A DNA stretch of 56,799 nucleotides from Gammaproteobacteria bacterium. GTDB taxonomy: Bacteria > Pseudomonadota > Gammaproteobacteria > DSM-16500. This document shows, in pieces, positions 1-8,465 of this stretch (position 1 is its first letter; each line of letters opens with the position of its first letter). Both the position numbers and the translations under genes were made by a program. A model generated the notes under the pieces. The model was given only the letters and a program-made list of their open reading frames with translations. It had not been told where the DNA came from and did no database searches. The DNA lies in the NCBI GenBank assembly GCA_013288815.1, contig JABDBD010000014.1, forward strand, positions 1 to 56,799, given 5' to 3'.

Positions 1-557
1 GATTGAAAGTGATCAATTTGCTGTGGGTTGGGGTTAGCTTTGCTTTTTTCGCGTTGTAAAGAAGTTTGGTAAATGTAAGAAATCTGTTTCAGTGCTTCTG
101 CGTGTTCGGGAATTTTTTCTAAAACATTCGTGTAATTTTCTAATGCCAGCTCAAGTTTGTCTTTTGCTAAGTTGCACTCGCCGAGTAGCAAAGAAGTTTC
201 TGGTGTGATAAACAAGTTGTCCGCAAGTTTACAGGTTTCCTCCGCGCCAACATAGTGTTTGATTTTTAAAAATATTCTGCCAGCATCCAATAAATATCGA
301 TATTGTTTATAGTTATTTTTTTCTTTTTCGCTGTCTGATAATCCTGACGTTGAATTTATCTTTTCATATGTTTTTGCAAGAAACACATAACTTTCAGGAA
401 AATGTGGATGATTTTTTCTAGCTTCTTCATAAAGTTCGATGGCGGCATTGTAATCTTTCTGTTTTTCTAGCTCTGCTGCAGCTTTCAAAAGTTGATAATA
501 AGGATGTTTAGAGACGACTGCTTCTTCAGCCGGTGTTTTTTCAAAATGTGTAAACAT
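1..557 (-). CDS. TPR-repeat protein, C-terminal end beyond the window
   Basis: An open frame starts at ATG 557-555 and runs leftwards 185 codons without a stop, so the gene leaves the window. The N-terminus reads MFTHFEKTPAEEA. Two helix-turn-helix stretches look like tetratricopeptide repeats: residues about 20-60 (LKAAAELEKQKDY...AIELYEEA...) and about 120-170 (LLGECNLAKDKLELALENY...). There is no signal peptide, so a cytoplasmic scaffold role is likely. The ligand is unknown. It points the same way as the antiporter gene behind it, 20 bp away, but that gene ends before this one starts, so co-transcription is possible. Confidence 0.7.
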   Translation of the reverse strand, partial: MFTHFEKTPAEEAVVSKHPYYQLLKAAAELEKQKDYNAAIELYEEARKNHPHFPESYVFLAKTYEKINSTSGLSDSEKEKNNYKQYRYLLDAGRIFLKIKHYVGAEETCKLADNLFITPETSLLLGECNLAKDKLELALENYTNVLEKIPEHAEALKQISYIYQTSLQREKSKANPNPQQIDHFQ

Positions 558-577
558 ACGAATTCTAGCTCTGAAAA

Positions 578-1747
578 TTAATCACGTCGCAGTTTGTCCG
601 AAGCTGCAAGTGGAGTTGGGTAACGCATGGTTACCCAATAACAAGATCCCACAAACGTTAATATGGTAGCTGCCTGCACCATATAAGTTGCTGCGGGTTG
701 TATTAAGTTGGCCTCTAGCGCGAGATAAATCACTAAGAGTGAAAATTCACTAATTTGTCCTAAGCGCACGCCTACTTCCCAGCTAGTGGATTTGGGTTCG
801 CCGGTTTTTTGCATTAACCAGCCAAAAATAATGGGTTTTCCCAAGAGTATTAATGCGGCTAGCGTACATGCAGGAATGATGATCGCAGGTAAATATCCAA
901 AATTAAATCCTGCACCAATCGTAAAAAAGAAGATAACGAGAAAAAAGTCTCGTAAAGGTTTCAAGCTTTCTGCTATATAAAGCGAAATCGGATTCGAGGC
1001 CAGTGTGACGCCCGCAATAAAAGCGCCAATTTCTTCGGATAATCCCATGAAGTGGCTTAGCTCAGCCATGCACAAGCACCATCCGATTGACAGAATAAAA
1101 ATATACTCATGTATTCTATCAAACAGTGTTAAGAGTTTAGAAAGTACGAAACGTTGAAAGATATAAGCGACAAATATGAGTGTAGGGGCAGCACTGAGGA
1201 TATAGCCAATATCATGAAAAGAAAACATTCTATCGCCTATGCCTTTTAAAACCATCAGGACAACAATGGCAATTAAGTCTTGCAGCAAGAGAATGCTAAT
1301 CATCAATTCACCGGTGTGTTGATGATGTAGTATGGTCGTCGGCAATAATTTTAATCCGATGATCGTGCTGGAAAACATGCTCGCAATGCCTATGATGAGA
1401 CTTTCATAAAAGTTGAATCCAAAAAAATGTCCTATGCTAAAACCTATGATTAAAAAAATAAATGAACTGATCAGAGTGATTGAGCTCATTTTGCGTAATG
1501 AAAGTAGTAAGTTTTGTGGTTGTAAATGTAAACCTAACAAAAATAATAAAAACAAAATGCCTATATCGCCCGTTTGTTTAATCAAGCTCGAATCTTTAAC
1601 TAATTGTAGTCCCCATGGCCCAAGCATAGCGCCAAGAGCCATATAAGCGACGAGTAGTGATTGTCGAGTAAATAACGCTAGAGTGGATAAAATCGCTGTC
1701 CCAGTGAAAATCAAAAATATGATGTGGACAATCGATTGTTGATGCAT
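578..1747 (-). CDS. CPA2-family monovalent cation:proton antiporter (KefB-like, no RCK domain)
   Basis: The 389-residue protein is almost wholly hydrophobic, with about 11-12 membrane segments. It carries family signatures: a GLKLLP motif, LLLQDLIAIVVL (the conserved Gln-Asp of CPA2 exchangers) and GAFIAGVTLAS. Family members exchange K+ or Na+ for H+ across the inner membrane. Full KefB/KefC proteins are about 600 residues and end in a nucleotide-binding RCK/TrkA-N domain. That domain is absent here, and the protein stops after the transporter core with a short basic tail. Its ATG overlaps the stop codon of the putA frame (TAATG at 1749-1745), which suggests translational coupling. The ion and any regulator cannot be told from sequence. 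Confidence 0.85.
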   Translation of the reverse strand: MHQQSIVHIIFLIFTGTAILSTLALFTRQSLLVAYMALGAMLGPWGLQLVKDSSLIKQTGDIGILFLLFLLGLHLQPQNLLLSLRKMSSITLISSFIFLIIGFSIGHFFGFNFYESLIIGIASMFSSTIIGLKLLPTTILHHQHTGELMISILLLQDLIAIVVLMVLKGIGDRMFSFHDIGYILSAAPTLIFVAYIFQRFVLSKLLTLFDRIHEYIFILSIGWCLCMAELSHFMGLSEEIGAFIAGVTLASNPISLYIAESLKPLRDFFLVIFFFTIGAGFNFGYLPAIIIPACTLAALILLGKPIIFGWLMQKTGEPKSTSWEVGVRLGQISEFSLLVIYLALEANLIQPAATYMVQAATILTFVGSCYWVTMRYPTPLAASDKLRRD

Positions 1748-4281
1748 TAGTCGCCCTCATTTAGCGAAATTAAAGTAGTATTACCACCTGCTGCAGTTGT
1801 ATTTATCGAAACAGCTCGTTCTATGCAGAGTCTGGGTAGATAAAGTGGACCGCCTGCTTTTGGCCCAGTGCCTGATAATCCTTCGCCGCCAAAAGGTTGT
1901 ACGCCGACCACAGCACCTACCATGTTGCGATTCACATATATATTGCCAACCGACACAGTATCTTTAATATGGTTTATTGTTGCATCAATACGGCTATGAA
2001 TGCCCAATGTTAAACCGTACCCTGTTTTGTTGATTTTTTCCAGCATCTTGTTCAAATTGTTTGCTTTAAATGTAATTATATGCAGAATTGGGCCAAAAAC
2101 TTCACGTTTTAAGAGGTCTAAGTCAGAAATTTCGAATGCACAGGGTGCAAAATAGTGTCCATTATTTGATCCAGAAATGGGCACTTCGAAGAGTAACGTG
2201 CCTTCATGGGACATTTTTTTTGCATGTTCTTGTAACATTTTTAATGCATCTGTGTCGATAACAGGCCCTATATCGGTCGCTAAATCGCCTGGATCGCCCA
2301 CTGTTAGTTCAGACATGGCTCCTTTTAACATAGGCAGTAATCGGGGTGCGATATCATCTTGGATAAATAAGACGCGTAGAGCAGAGCAGCGTTGTCCGGC
2401 GCTATTGAAAGCTGATGTGATGACATCTGCGACAACTTGTTCTGGCAATGCAGATGAGTCGACGATCATGACATTTTGTCCACCTGTTTCTGCAACAAAG
2501 GGCACGATAGGACCACTTCGTTCAGCTAACCGTTGTTGGATTAGCTTTGCTGTTTCCGTTGAGCCTGTAAACATCACGCCATTAATGCGTTCATCAGCTA
2601 CTAATTTTGCGCCAACAATTTCTCCGCGCCCTGGCAAGAGATGTAATGCGGTCTGTGGAATCCCAGCCTTATGTAAAATGCGAATGGCTTCAGCAGCAAC
2701 CAAAGGTGTTTGTTCTGCGGGTTTAGCAATAACGGCATTGCCAGTGACTAATGCTGCGAGAACCTGACCTGCAAAAATAGCTAATGGAAAATTCCAAGGG
2801 CTAATGCAAACGATAATTCCACGCGGATGTAAGCTGAGTTCGTTATATTCACCTGTTGGGCCTGGCAATATTTGCGGAGATAAACAGCTGCGTGCTTGTT
2901 CTGCGTAATAACGACAAAAGTCTACTGTTTCTCGAATTTCTGATAAACAGTCGATGATATGCTTGCCTGCCTCTCTGCATAGCAGAGTGACAAACATGGG
3001 AATTGCTTCTTCAAATAAATCAGCAGCTTTTTCTAGACATTTTGCTCGTTCATCAACAGATAGAGTTGTCCAGGAATGTTTGTTTGAATCCGCTTGTTCC
3101 AACGCAAGCTCGACATCTTCAGCAGTTGCTTGAGTGACATACCCAACTGTTTGATTGAGTTGACTGGGGGAGTTAATCGCTAGTGGGGTTGGTCTAGAGA
3201 TCATTTTTCCGGAAATAATGGGTCCTGATTGCCATGTCGTGTCTGCTACATCGTTCATCTTGCGAAATAACTCACTACGTTCAGTTGAGTTAGATAAGTC
3301 AACGCCACGCGAATTTTTGCGGCTAGAACCAAAAATATTATTTGGCAGGGGGATCTGGGGATGGGGTAAGCTTGTCATTTTGCTGACTCTCTCAACAGGG
3401 TTTGCAATTAATTTCTCAATGGGGGTCTTCTCATCAGCGATACGGTTGATAAACGATGTGTTCGCACCATTTTCTAAGAGTCTTCTGACTAAATATCCTA
3501 AAAGATCTTGATGACTACCAACAGGTGCGTAAATTCGACAGTTTATATTTAAATTTTTATCTTCGATGAGTTGATCATACAGTGGTTGTCCCATGCCATG
3601 TAAACACTGAAATTCATAGGCTAAATTAGGGTGTGCTGAAACTAGTTCCATCACGGTTGCGACTGAATAAGCATTATGAGAACCGAATTGAGGATAAAAA
3701 CAATCGTTATGCTCTATGAGTTTTTTCGCGCAAGCAATAAAGGAAACATCTGTTGAATTTTTCCGAGTAAAAACAGGATAACCAGAAAAACCTTGAACTT
3801 GGCTAAGTTTAATTTCCGTATCCCAATAGGCTCCTTTAATTAATCTAACCATGATGCGGCGTTTATGTTTTTGGGATAAATTGATTAACCAGTCAATAAC
3901 GGCGGGTGCTCTTTTTTGGTAAGACTGGACTGCAAGGCCGAATCCTTCCCATCCTGCTAAAGAAGAATCGCTAAATACCTTATCAAATACTTCCAAAGAA
4001 AGTTCTAAGCGATCAGCTTCTTCCGCATCGACAGTTAATCCTATATTTTGAGCTTTTGCCTGCTGGGCTAATGAAAGTAATCGGGGCGCTAATTCTTTTA
4101 AAATACGAGTGCGTTGTGAGTACTCGTAGCGCGGGTGTAATGCGGATAACTTGATGGAGATACCGGGTGCTTGAATCGGGCCTAACCCATTTGCCACCTG
4201 ACCAATAGCAGTTATGGCTGTTTCATAAGACTGAAAATATTTCTTAGCATCTTCCGCTGTTCGCGCTGCCTCGCCTAGCAT
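1747..4281 (-). CDS. putA: PutA proline dehydrogenase / P5C dehydrogenase, downstream part of a frameshifted gene
   Basis: This frame encodes the proline dehydrogenase barrel (from MLGEAARTAEDA through ISIKLSALHPRYE, LVKGAYWD-like RLIKGAYWDTEIK, EFQCLHGMGQPLYDQ and RRLLENGANTSF). It is followed by the aldehyde dehydrogenase domain (about residues 375-840) with FTGSTETAK, the ETGGQN glutamate and the catalytic cysteine in SAGQRCSALR. PutA oxidises proline to glutamate in two steps with FAD and NAD+. Homology continues upstream of this ATG (...KLEAKGYRYSYD) until an in-frame TAA near 4324, and the N-terminal part lies in another frame (4310-4897). Fused, the product would be about 1,045 residues, the usual length of a PutA without the RHH DNA-binding domain. 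The listed ATG has no obvious Shine-Dalgarno and is only the first Met in frame. The FAD barrel would be incomplete without the upstream part. Confidence 0.85.
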   Translation of the reverse strand: MLGEAARTAEDAKKYFQSYETAITAIGQVANGLGPIQAPGISIKLSALHPRYEYSQRTRILKELAPRLLSLAQQAKAQNIGLTVDAEEADRLELSLEVFDKVFSDSSLAGWEGFGLAVQSYQKRAPAVIDWLINLSQKHKRRIMVRLIKGAYWDTEIKLSQVQGFSGYPVFTRKNSTDVSFIACAKKLIEHNDCFYPQFGSHNAYSVATVMELVSAHPNLAYEFQCLHGMGQPLYDQLIEDKNLNINCRIYAPVGSHQDLLGYLVRRLLENGANTSFINRIADEKTPIEKLIANPVERVSKMTSLPHPQIPLPNNIFGSSRKNSRGVDLSNSTERSELFRKMNDVADTTWQSGPIISGKMISRPTPLAINSPSQLNQTVGYVTQATAEDVELALEQADSNKHSWTTLSVDERAKCLEKAADLFEEAIPMFVTLLCREAGKHIIDCLSEIRETVDFCRYYAEQARSCLSPQILPGPTGEYNELSLHPRGIIVCISPWNFPLAIFAGQVLAALVTGNAVIAKPAEQTPLVAAEAIRILHKAGIPQTALHLLPGRGEIVGAKLVADERINGVMFTGSTETAKLIQQRLAERSGPIVPFVAETGGQNVMIVDSSALPEQVVADVITSAFNSAGQRCSALRVLFIQDDIAPRLLPMLKGAMSELTVGDPGDLATDIGPVIDTDALKMLQEHAKKMSHEGTLLFEVPISGSNNGHYFAPCAFEISDLDLLKREVFGPILHIITFKANNLNKMLEKINKTGYGLTLGIHSRIDATINHIKDTVSVGNIYVNRNMVGAVVGVQPFGGEGLSGTGPKAGGPLYLPRLCIERAVSINTTAAGGNTTLISLNEGD

Positions 4282-4299
4282 GTCATAGGAATAGCGATA

Positions 4300-4330
4300 T
4301 CCTTTCGCTTCAAGTTTTTGAGCTCTTTTT
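4300..4330 (-). other. Frameshift site splitting putA
   Basis: On the minus strand the N-terminal frame reads ...EEALKKSSKT-stop through a run of six A (GCTTTAAAAAAGAGC). Removing one A gives EEALKRAQKLEAKGYRYSYDMLGEAA, which matches the conserved PutA junction in both sequence and length. A second run of five A lies 10 bases on and could also hold the extra base. A change of +1 (or -2) is needed, so the A-AAA-AAG heptamer present here, a -1 slippery sequence, would not restore the frame. A true mutation or a homopolymer assembly error fits best. Confidence 0.8.
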
Positions 4331-4897
4331 TAAAGCTTCTTCAATGGTCCTGCCCATCACAAACTGTTTGCCGATGATTTTCATACTTTGCAAAATAATA
4401 GGTCGAATGACTGTGCTGCTACCTCGGCTTAGAAAGCGCTTAAGCGATGCGGCTAATGTTTTTTGATTACTGATAGTGGGAGCATATAATTTTCCAGTGA
4501 GCATTAATGACCATGTTGTGGCATTCATGAAGAGGGTATTATCTTTGGATAAATGTTGTTCCCAGTCTGCTGACGAAATTTTATCTGCGATGAGTCTATC
4601 GATGGTTTCCGTATCTGGGATTCGCAATAAAGCCTCTGCCATACACATGAGGGCAATGCCTTCCTCGCTGGATAAGTCATATTGATTAAGAAAATTATCG
4701 AGTTTTCCAGTTTTTTTCCTATTTTTTCGTGTGCTTAGAACGAGTTGATAGGCATTATTATGAATGCGTTCTAATGCGTCTTCAGTGAAATTAATTTGAT
4801 CTAAGAGTCTTTTGCAACGAGTTTCATCCTCTCGATAAGTCTCGGCCGTTGCTTTTAATAAGAGATTGGTTGTTTCTGATAGGTTCTCAAAAGTCAT
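4310..4897 (-). CDS. putA: PutA N-terminal arm domain, upstream part of the frameshifted gene
   Basis: This frame encodes the helical N-terminal region of a short PutA: MTFENLSETTNLLLKATAET..., DQYDLSSEEGIALMCMAEALLRIPD and KIIGKQFVMGRTIEEALK. Those signatures precede the proline dehydrogenase barrel in intact PutA. I chose ATG 4897-4895 because homology begins there and a GGAAAA stretch sits upstream. An in-frame ATG at 4972 would overlap the divergent RNase T gene and adds a non-homologous tail. The frame ends at TGA 4312-4310 just after the A6 run, and the remainder of PutA continues in the next frame. Alone this fragment would have no catalytic activity. Confidence 0.8.
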   Translation of the reverse strand: MTFENLSETTNLLLKATAETYREDETRCKRLLDQINFTEDALERIHNNAYQLVLSTRKNRKKTGKLDNFLNQYDLSSEEGIALMCMAEALLRIPDTETIDRLIADKISSADWEQHLSKDNTLFMNATTWSLMLTGKLYAPTISNQKTLAASLKRFLSRGSSTVIRPIILQSMKIIGKQFVMGRTIEEALKKSSKT

Positions 4898-4929
4898 GAT
4901 TAGTATTTTCCGTGTTATGATGTGGCAAG

Positions 4930-5589
4930 ATGACATTAAGTAATAGAATAGGGGAGTTTGGTTTGTTAGCAAAGAAAAAAAAAATTACCATAGCAAATAG
5001 ATTTCGTGGCTTTTTGCCAATTGTGGTAGACGTGGAAACTTCAGGCCTGGAGCCTTCGACAGACGCACTGCTGGAGATGGCAGTTGTTACTTTAGGGATG
5101 AATAATGATGGTAAATTGTTCAGACAAAATACTTACGGTTATCAAATAGAGCCTTTTTTTGGGGCACATATTGATCCTGTTTCTTTGGCTATTACTGGGA
5201 TAGATCCGGAATATCCTCTTCGCTATGCCATTCCTGAAGCTCAGGCTTTACATAGAATGTTTGCTAAAGTGAAAAGTCTTCTTGCCATAACAGAATGTCA
5301 GCGGGCAGTGTTAGTAGGGCACAATGCGTGGTTTGATTTAAGTTTTATTCAGGCAGCTGCGAAGCGATCACACTTGACTGATATCCCTTTTCATTCTTTT
5401 ACGACATTTGACACGGCGACATTAGCGGCAGTGACATTGGGGGAGACTGTATTGGCTCGCGCAGTTAGACGTGCCAATATCCAATTTGATGTGAGTCAAG
5501 CCCACTCTGCCATTTATGATGCTGAGCGGACGGCTGATTTGTTTTGCTATGTGGTGAATAATTCGTTTTTCAAGCCTAAAGCTTATTAG
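4930..5589 (+). CDS. rnt: Ribonuclease T
   Basis: RNase T trims 3' ends of tRNA, 5S and 23S rRNA as a dimeric 3'-5' exonuclease. The 219-residue protein aligns along its length with the E. coli enzyme from RFRGFLPIVVDVETSGLEPSTDALLEMA to DAERTADLFCYVVN. DEDDh residues are visible: Asp34 and Glu36 in DVETSG, Asp136 in GHNAWFDLSF, His192 and Asp197 in HSAIYDAERT. The start is uncertain: ATG 4930 has no clear ribosome site, and a TTG at 4963 would remove an N-terminal tail that is not part of the family core. It is divergent from putA, with 32 bp between the two start codons, so promoters must overlap. Confidence 0.92.
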   Translation: MTLSNRIGEFGLLAKKKKITIANRFRGFLPIVVDVETSGLEPSTDALLEMAVVTLGMNNDGKLFRQNTYGYQIEPFFGAHIDPVSLAITGIDPEYPLRYAIPEAQALHRMFAKVKSLLAITECQRAVLVGHNAWFDLSFIQAAAKRSHLTDIPFHSFTTFDTATLAAVTLGETVLARAVRRANIQFDVSQAHSAIYDAERTADLFCYVVNNSFFKPKAY

Positions 5590-5628
5590 GTCTGTTGACG
5601 CGGCTCCATATTATCTCCGCCTACGTTA

Positions 5629-5792
5629 TTGCATAAATCATAAATCCCCTCCACTCCACGCTTTTTGTGGAGGGGAGGATAAAAATTCTTAGAAATTACA
5701 TAGTATGGTAAATTTATCCTCCGATCGCCTCCTCTCCCCAGCCCTCTCCTCCATAAAAAGCATGGAAGAGAGGGGGAATTTGATTTATGCAA
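5629..5792. repeat. Palindromic intergenic element with 12-bp terminal inverted repeats
   Basis: The gap between rnt and the outer-membrane gene holds a structured element. Perfect 12-bp arms TTGCATAAATCA (5629-5640) and TGATTTATGCAA (5781-5792) bound it. Inside, CCCCTCCAC and GTGGAGGGG form a 9-bp hairpin near 5646-5677, followed by pyrimidine-rich and purine-rich tracts at 5720-5776 that can also pair. It codes for nothing convincing. The size and ends resemble a miniature inverted-repeat element or an extragenic palindrome. The end motif GATTTATGCA recurs at the edge of the palindrome near 31015. Confidence 0.55.
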
Positions 5793-5844
5793 CAAGCCGC
5801 GGAACGACGATAAATAATTGGCAACAGACCGAAATGACAGAAAT

Positions 5845-5874
5845 AAAAAAGCCCGCATCAGCGGGCTTTTTTTT
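5845..5874 (-). terminator. Bidirectional Rho-independent terminator
   Basis: GCCCGC (5851-5856) and GCGGGC (5861-5866) form a GC-rich stem with loop ATCA. It is flanked by A6 on the left and T8 on the right, so it works in both directions. It lies 13 bp beyond the stop codon of the outer-membrane protein gene on the minus strand and downstream of rnt on the plus strand. Confidence 0.9.
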
Positions 5875-5886
5875 GGGGTGAAACTA

Positions 5887-7239
5887 TTAACCGAATTTAA
5901 CGCCAGCACGTAAACCAAGTGTGTTGGAGTTTTGACCCGTGCCACCTTGACCTATGCTGTAAGCATTGTCATGGGTGAATTCGAGGCCGAGGTTTGTGTT
6001 TTTCCACATGTCAATACCATAACCTGCTAATACACGGTTTCTTGGTAAAGCTAAGCGTACTGTGTTGTTAGAGGTTTGGTAACCAAGATAAACATTTTGG
6101 TTTTTGCTCATGTAGTTAAAACCATAACCTGCTGTAAAGTCAGCAGCCCAAGGCTTAGCACCTGTTCCAGAGCCTAATGCAACGTTACCGTTGGTGTTGA
6201 TGTCAACAGGACTGAAGCTTTGAACGGCTGTTGTGTAACGCGCGCCAAAGTTGAAAGGTCCGCTGTTCACATCACCATAAAGTGCAATGCCACCCACTGT
6301 ATGGACGACGGTGCCGCCTACAATGAAGTTAGCAATGTCGTTTACGCCGGCCATGTTGGACAAGTAACCAATTCCTAGATCATAACCAAATTGATCGTTT
6401 GGTTGGTCAAATCCAAGAGACGCGCCGAACACTGTTTTGTTATGACCTTGGCTAGCGATACGAACCACGTTATCAAATGCATATACGGAACCATGTAAGC
6501 CCATTCTGGTTGCGAAACCAAGATTAGCAGAGGTGCGTAATGCTTCTGATAAAGATTGAGCTAATGTACGATTCAAAGGATGAATAGTATATCTGCCGAA
6601 ATCTTCGAATTGCTTACCAACTTGTAAGAAGATTGGATAAGCATCTAGATTGCCGATTGTTACAAAGCCTTGTTCTAGATTTAGCGCGTTGACTGGATAA
6701 ACATAGCTATAGTTAACGCTTGTGCTGTTATAACTTATGCTAGCAAACGCTTTAACCCAGTCGTTTATCGTACCGTTTACATTTAAATAAACGTCATTTA
6801 AAGCGATACGTTGGATGTTTTCAGTGGTAAATGTTGGTCTACGGTTGCCCCACTTAAAGTCAACATTCGCGCCACCGCTTACATAAACACGGTTAAACCA
6901 ATCTGGCGTATATTTGGAACGACCTGTATTGTGATCCATCGCATCTGTGATAGCGGAGAATAAATCAACTTTAGGTTCGGTTTCGAGGCCGACAGGTGCA
7001 GGTTGGATAGCAACAGCGTCTACTGCTCTATAGTCTTCACGTTCCATTACACGTGGATGATGAACAACGTGATGGATTTTTTTGTGATGTTTGTGCGTGG
7101 TAGTGGTAGGTTGTGTTGTAGTGGTTGTAGTAGCTTGTTCAGTGGATGTTGTCTGAGCTGTTGTTGGAGTTGCAGCATACATAGGTACGCTAACTAAACC
7201 TAACACGCTCATTGATGCAACAACGAGTTTTAGTTTCAT
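5887..7239 (-). CDS. LbtU/DUF3573-type outer-membrane beta-barrel protein
   Basis: The 450-residue protein starts with a Sec signal peptide (MKLKLVVASMSVLGLVSVPMYA, cut near residue 22). A Thr/Gln-rich stretch and a histidine-rich segment (HKHHKKIHHVVHHP) follow. From residue about 110 it is a series of amphipathic strands ending near the C-terminus (LGLRAGVKFG), typical of an outer-membrane barrel. Motifs such as YPIFLQVGKQFEDFGRY match the family that includes the Legionella siderophore porin LbtU and related Coxiella surface porins, as I recall them. Substrate is unknown. The ribosome site AAGGAGAT is strong and the gene has its own terminator, so it is probably monocistronic and well expressed. 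Confidence 0.7.
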   Translation of the reverse strand: MKLKLVVASMSVLGLVSVPMYAATPTTAQTTSTEQATTTTTTQPTTTTHKHHKKIHHVVHHPRVMEREDYRAVDAVAIQPAPVGLETEPKVDLFSAITDAMDHNTGRSKYTPDWFNRVYVSGGANVDFKWGNRRPTFTTENIQRIALNDVYLNVNGTINDWVKAFASISYNSTSVNYSYVYPVNALNLEQGFVTIGNLDAYPIFLQVGKQFEDFGRYTIHPLNRTLAQSLSEALRTSANLGFATRMGLHGSVYAFDNVVRIASQGHNKTVFGASLGFDQPNDQFGYDLGIGYLSNMAGVNDIANFIVGGTVVHTVGGIALYGDVNSGPFNFGARYTTAVQSFSPVDINTNGNVALGSGTGAKPWAADFTAGYGFNYMSKNQNVYLGYQTSNNTVRLALPRNRVLAGYGIDMWKNTNLGLEFTHDNAYSIGQGGTGQNSNTLGLRAGVKFG

Positions 7240-7595
7240 GCTTGTGTATCTCCTTGATATATAATTTGATCCGGACGAGTTTTAAAATTACCTCATAAAT
7301 ATATGTCATTGCAAGCAAAATTTAAACTAAACATACGCACTCTGGATCAAATGTATGTTTCACTTTCTAGCTTGCAACATTTTAAACGCATTACCGAAAG
7401 AGTGGGTAGCTTACAGATTATTTGCATGCATTGCATAAATATATTTGTGTGCTCTAGCCACTATGCAGCCAGATTTTAAATGAAAGGTAACGAAAAGTTA
7501 AACTTAAAATTGGAAAAAATAAAAAAAAATAATTAAAAAAGAAACGAGAATGTTCGAATCGGGACAGTTGGATGAAATAATAAACTAAACGTCAT
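7240..7595. promoter_or_regulatory. Gene-free stretch upstream of the outer-membrane gene
   Basis: No supportable gene is present here. The leader of the outer-membrane gene (minus strand) must lie here. A 9-bp inverted repeat, ATTTGATCC at 7264-7272 and GGATCAAAT at 7344-7352, spans the likely promoter area and could be a split operator. The rest (7490-7560) is A-rich. I cannot fix -35 and -10 boxes with confidence. Confidence 0.3.
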
Positions 7596-7636
7596 CACTG
7601 TCACTCTGTCATTTTTGGGGAAACAGAGTGTCAGTG
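7596..7636 (-). terminator. Hairpin downstream of peroxiredoxin gene
   Basis: Arms CACTGTCACTCTGT (7596-7609) and ACAGAGTGTCAGTG (7623-7636) pair over 14 bp with one mismatch, 22 bp beyond the stop of the peroxiredoxin gene. There is no clear T-run after the stem on the minus strand, so it may be a weak terminator or a 3'-end stabiliser. Confidence 0.5.
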
Positions 7637-7658
7637 CGATGTTAGATCAGATTATTTA

Positions 7659-8261
7659 TTACAGTGCTTCTGATTTTAGATGAAGAAAATTAGCGATACC
7701 TTCTGCTGTTGGCTTGATTCCAGCATCACCTTTATTCCAACCTGCAGGACAGACTTCGCCAACTTTTTCGTGGAACTGTAGGGCATCAACTAAGCGAATT
7801 AATTCATCGATGTTTCGGCCTAGTGGAAGATCATTAATAATTTGTGAGCGAACAATTCCGTCTTTATCAATTAAGAATGCACCGCGTAATGCAATATGTG
7901 CAGTCGGATGTTCTACACCAAATGCCTGGCAAATTTTATGGTTAACATCGGCGACTAATGGATAGCGAATCGGTCCAATACCACCATCGTTAATAGCTGT
8001 TTTACGCCATGCGCTATGGGTGAATTGAGAATCGATCGACACGCCTATTACCAATGTGTTGCGTTTAGTAAATTCTTCAATACGGTTATTAAGAGCGATT
8101 AACTCGGATGGGCAAACAAAAGTAAAGTCGAGTGGATAGAAAAAGACAATACCATATTTTCCTTTGATACTGCTGGCTAAGTTAAATTGGGTTATTTCAC
8201 CGTTTTCGAGTACGGCTGCTGCAGTAAAATCAGGGACTTGCCTGCCAACTAAAATACTCAT
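7659..8261 (-). CDS. 2-Cys peroxiredoxin (AhpC/Prx1 type)
   Basis: The enzyme reduces hydrogen peroxide and organic hydroperoxides in the cytoplasm, using a reductant such as thioredoxin or AhpF/AhpD. From the chosen start the protein has 200 residues. The peroxidatic cysteine is Cys50 in DFTFVCPSE and the resolving cysteine is Cys171 in EVCPAGW, as in typical 2-Cys enzymes. GGIGPIRYPLVAD matches the GGxG loop linked to overoxidation sensitivity. I chose ATG 8261 (MSILVGRQVPDF) because GAGGAG lies just upstream and family homology begins there; an ATG seven codons earlier would lie over that site. No ahpF or thioredoxin gene is adjacent. A palindromic promoter spacer (8291-8319) may serve regulation. 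Confidence 0.92.
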   Translation of the reverse strand: MSILVGRQVPDFTAAAVLENGEITQFNLASSIKGKYGIVFFYPLDFTFVCPSELIALNNRIEEFTKRNTLVIGVSIDSQFTHSAWRKTAINDGGIGPIRYPLVADVNHKICQAFGVEHPTAHIALRGAFLIDKDGIVRSQIINDLPLGRNIDELIRLVDALQFHEKVGEVCPAGWNKGDAGIKPTAEGIANFLHLKSEAL

Positions 8262-8290
8262 TGCATTACTCCTCTGTTTCAAAACTGAGA

Positions 8291-8319
8291 ATTATAGCAT
8301 AAATTTTTATGCATTATGG
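8291..8319 (-). promoter_or_regulatory. Putative peroxiredoxin promoter with palindromic spacer
   Basis: On the minus strand a perfect TATAAT (8296-8291) lies 30 bp before the peroxiredoxin ATG. The inverted repeat GCATAAA-TT-TTTATGC (8297-8312) fills the space between it and the poorly conserved -35 position (CCATAA at 8319-8314). A regulator bound there would sit under RNA polymerase. This is sequence pattern only. Confidence 0.4.
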
Positions 8320-8465
8320 ATAGAAAATCTCACCAGTGCCTGAAATTATTTTGCCCAGCATCAGTAGATGTCATCGAGACCAGATTGATGTATTATTCTC
8401 CTCTCGATTAGATATCAGGTGTGTTTGGTTGTTTAGCTGCCTCATTTAGGAGTATTCAAAATACT

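Noticed and set aside
2177..2767. 196-codon ORF on the plus strand
   Set aside because: It is antisense to the conserved aldehyde dehydrogenase part of putA and has no homology of its own.
4300..4330. Programmed -1 frameshift at A-AAA-AAG in putA
   Set aside because: The heptamer is in the right frame for -1 slippage, but restoring PutA needs +1 or -2. A -1 shift leads to a different frame without homology.
5586..5945. 119-codon ORF on the minus strand
   Set aside because: It runs through the palindromic element, the terminator and the end of the outer-membrane gene in another frame; low-complexity product, no ribosome site.
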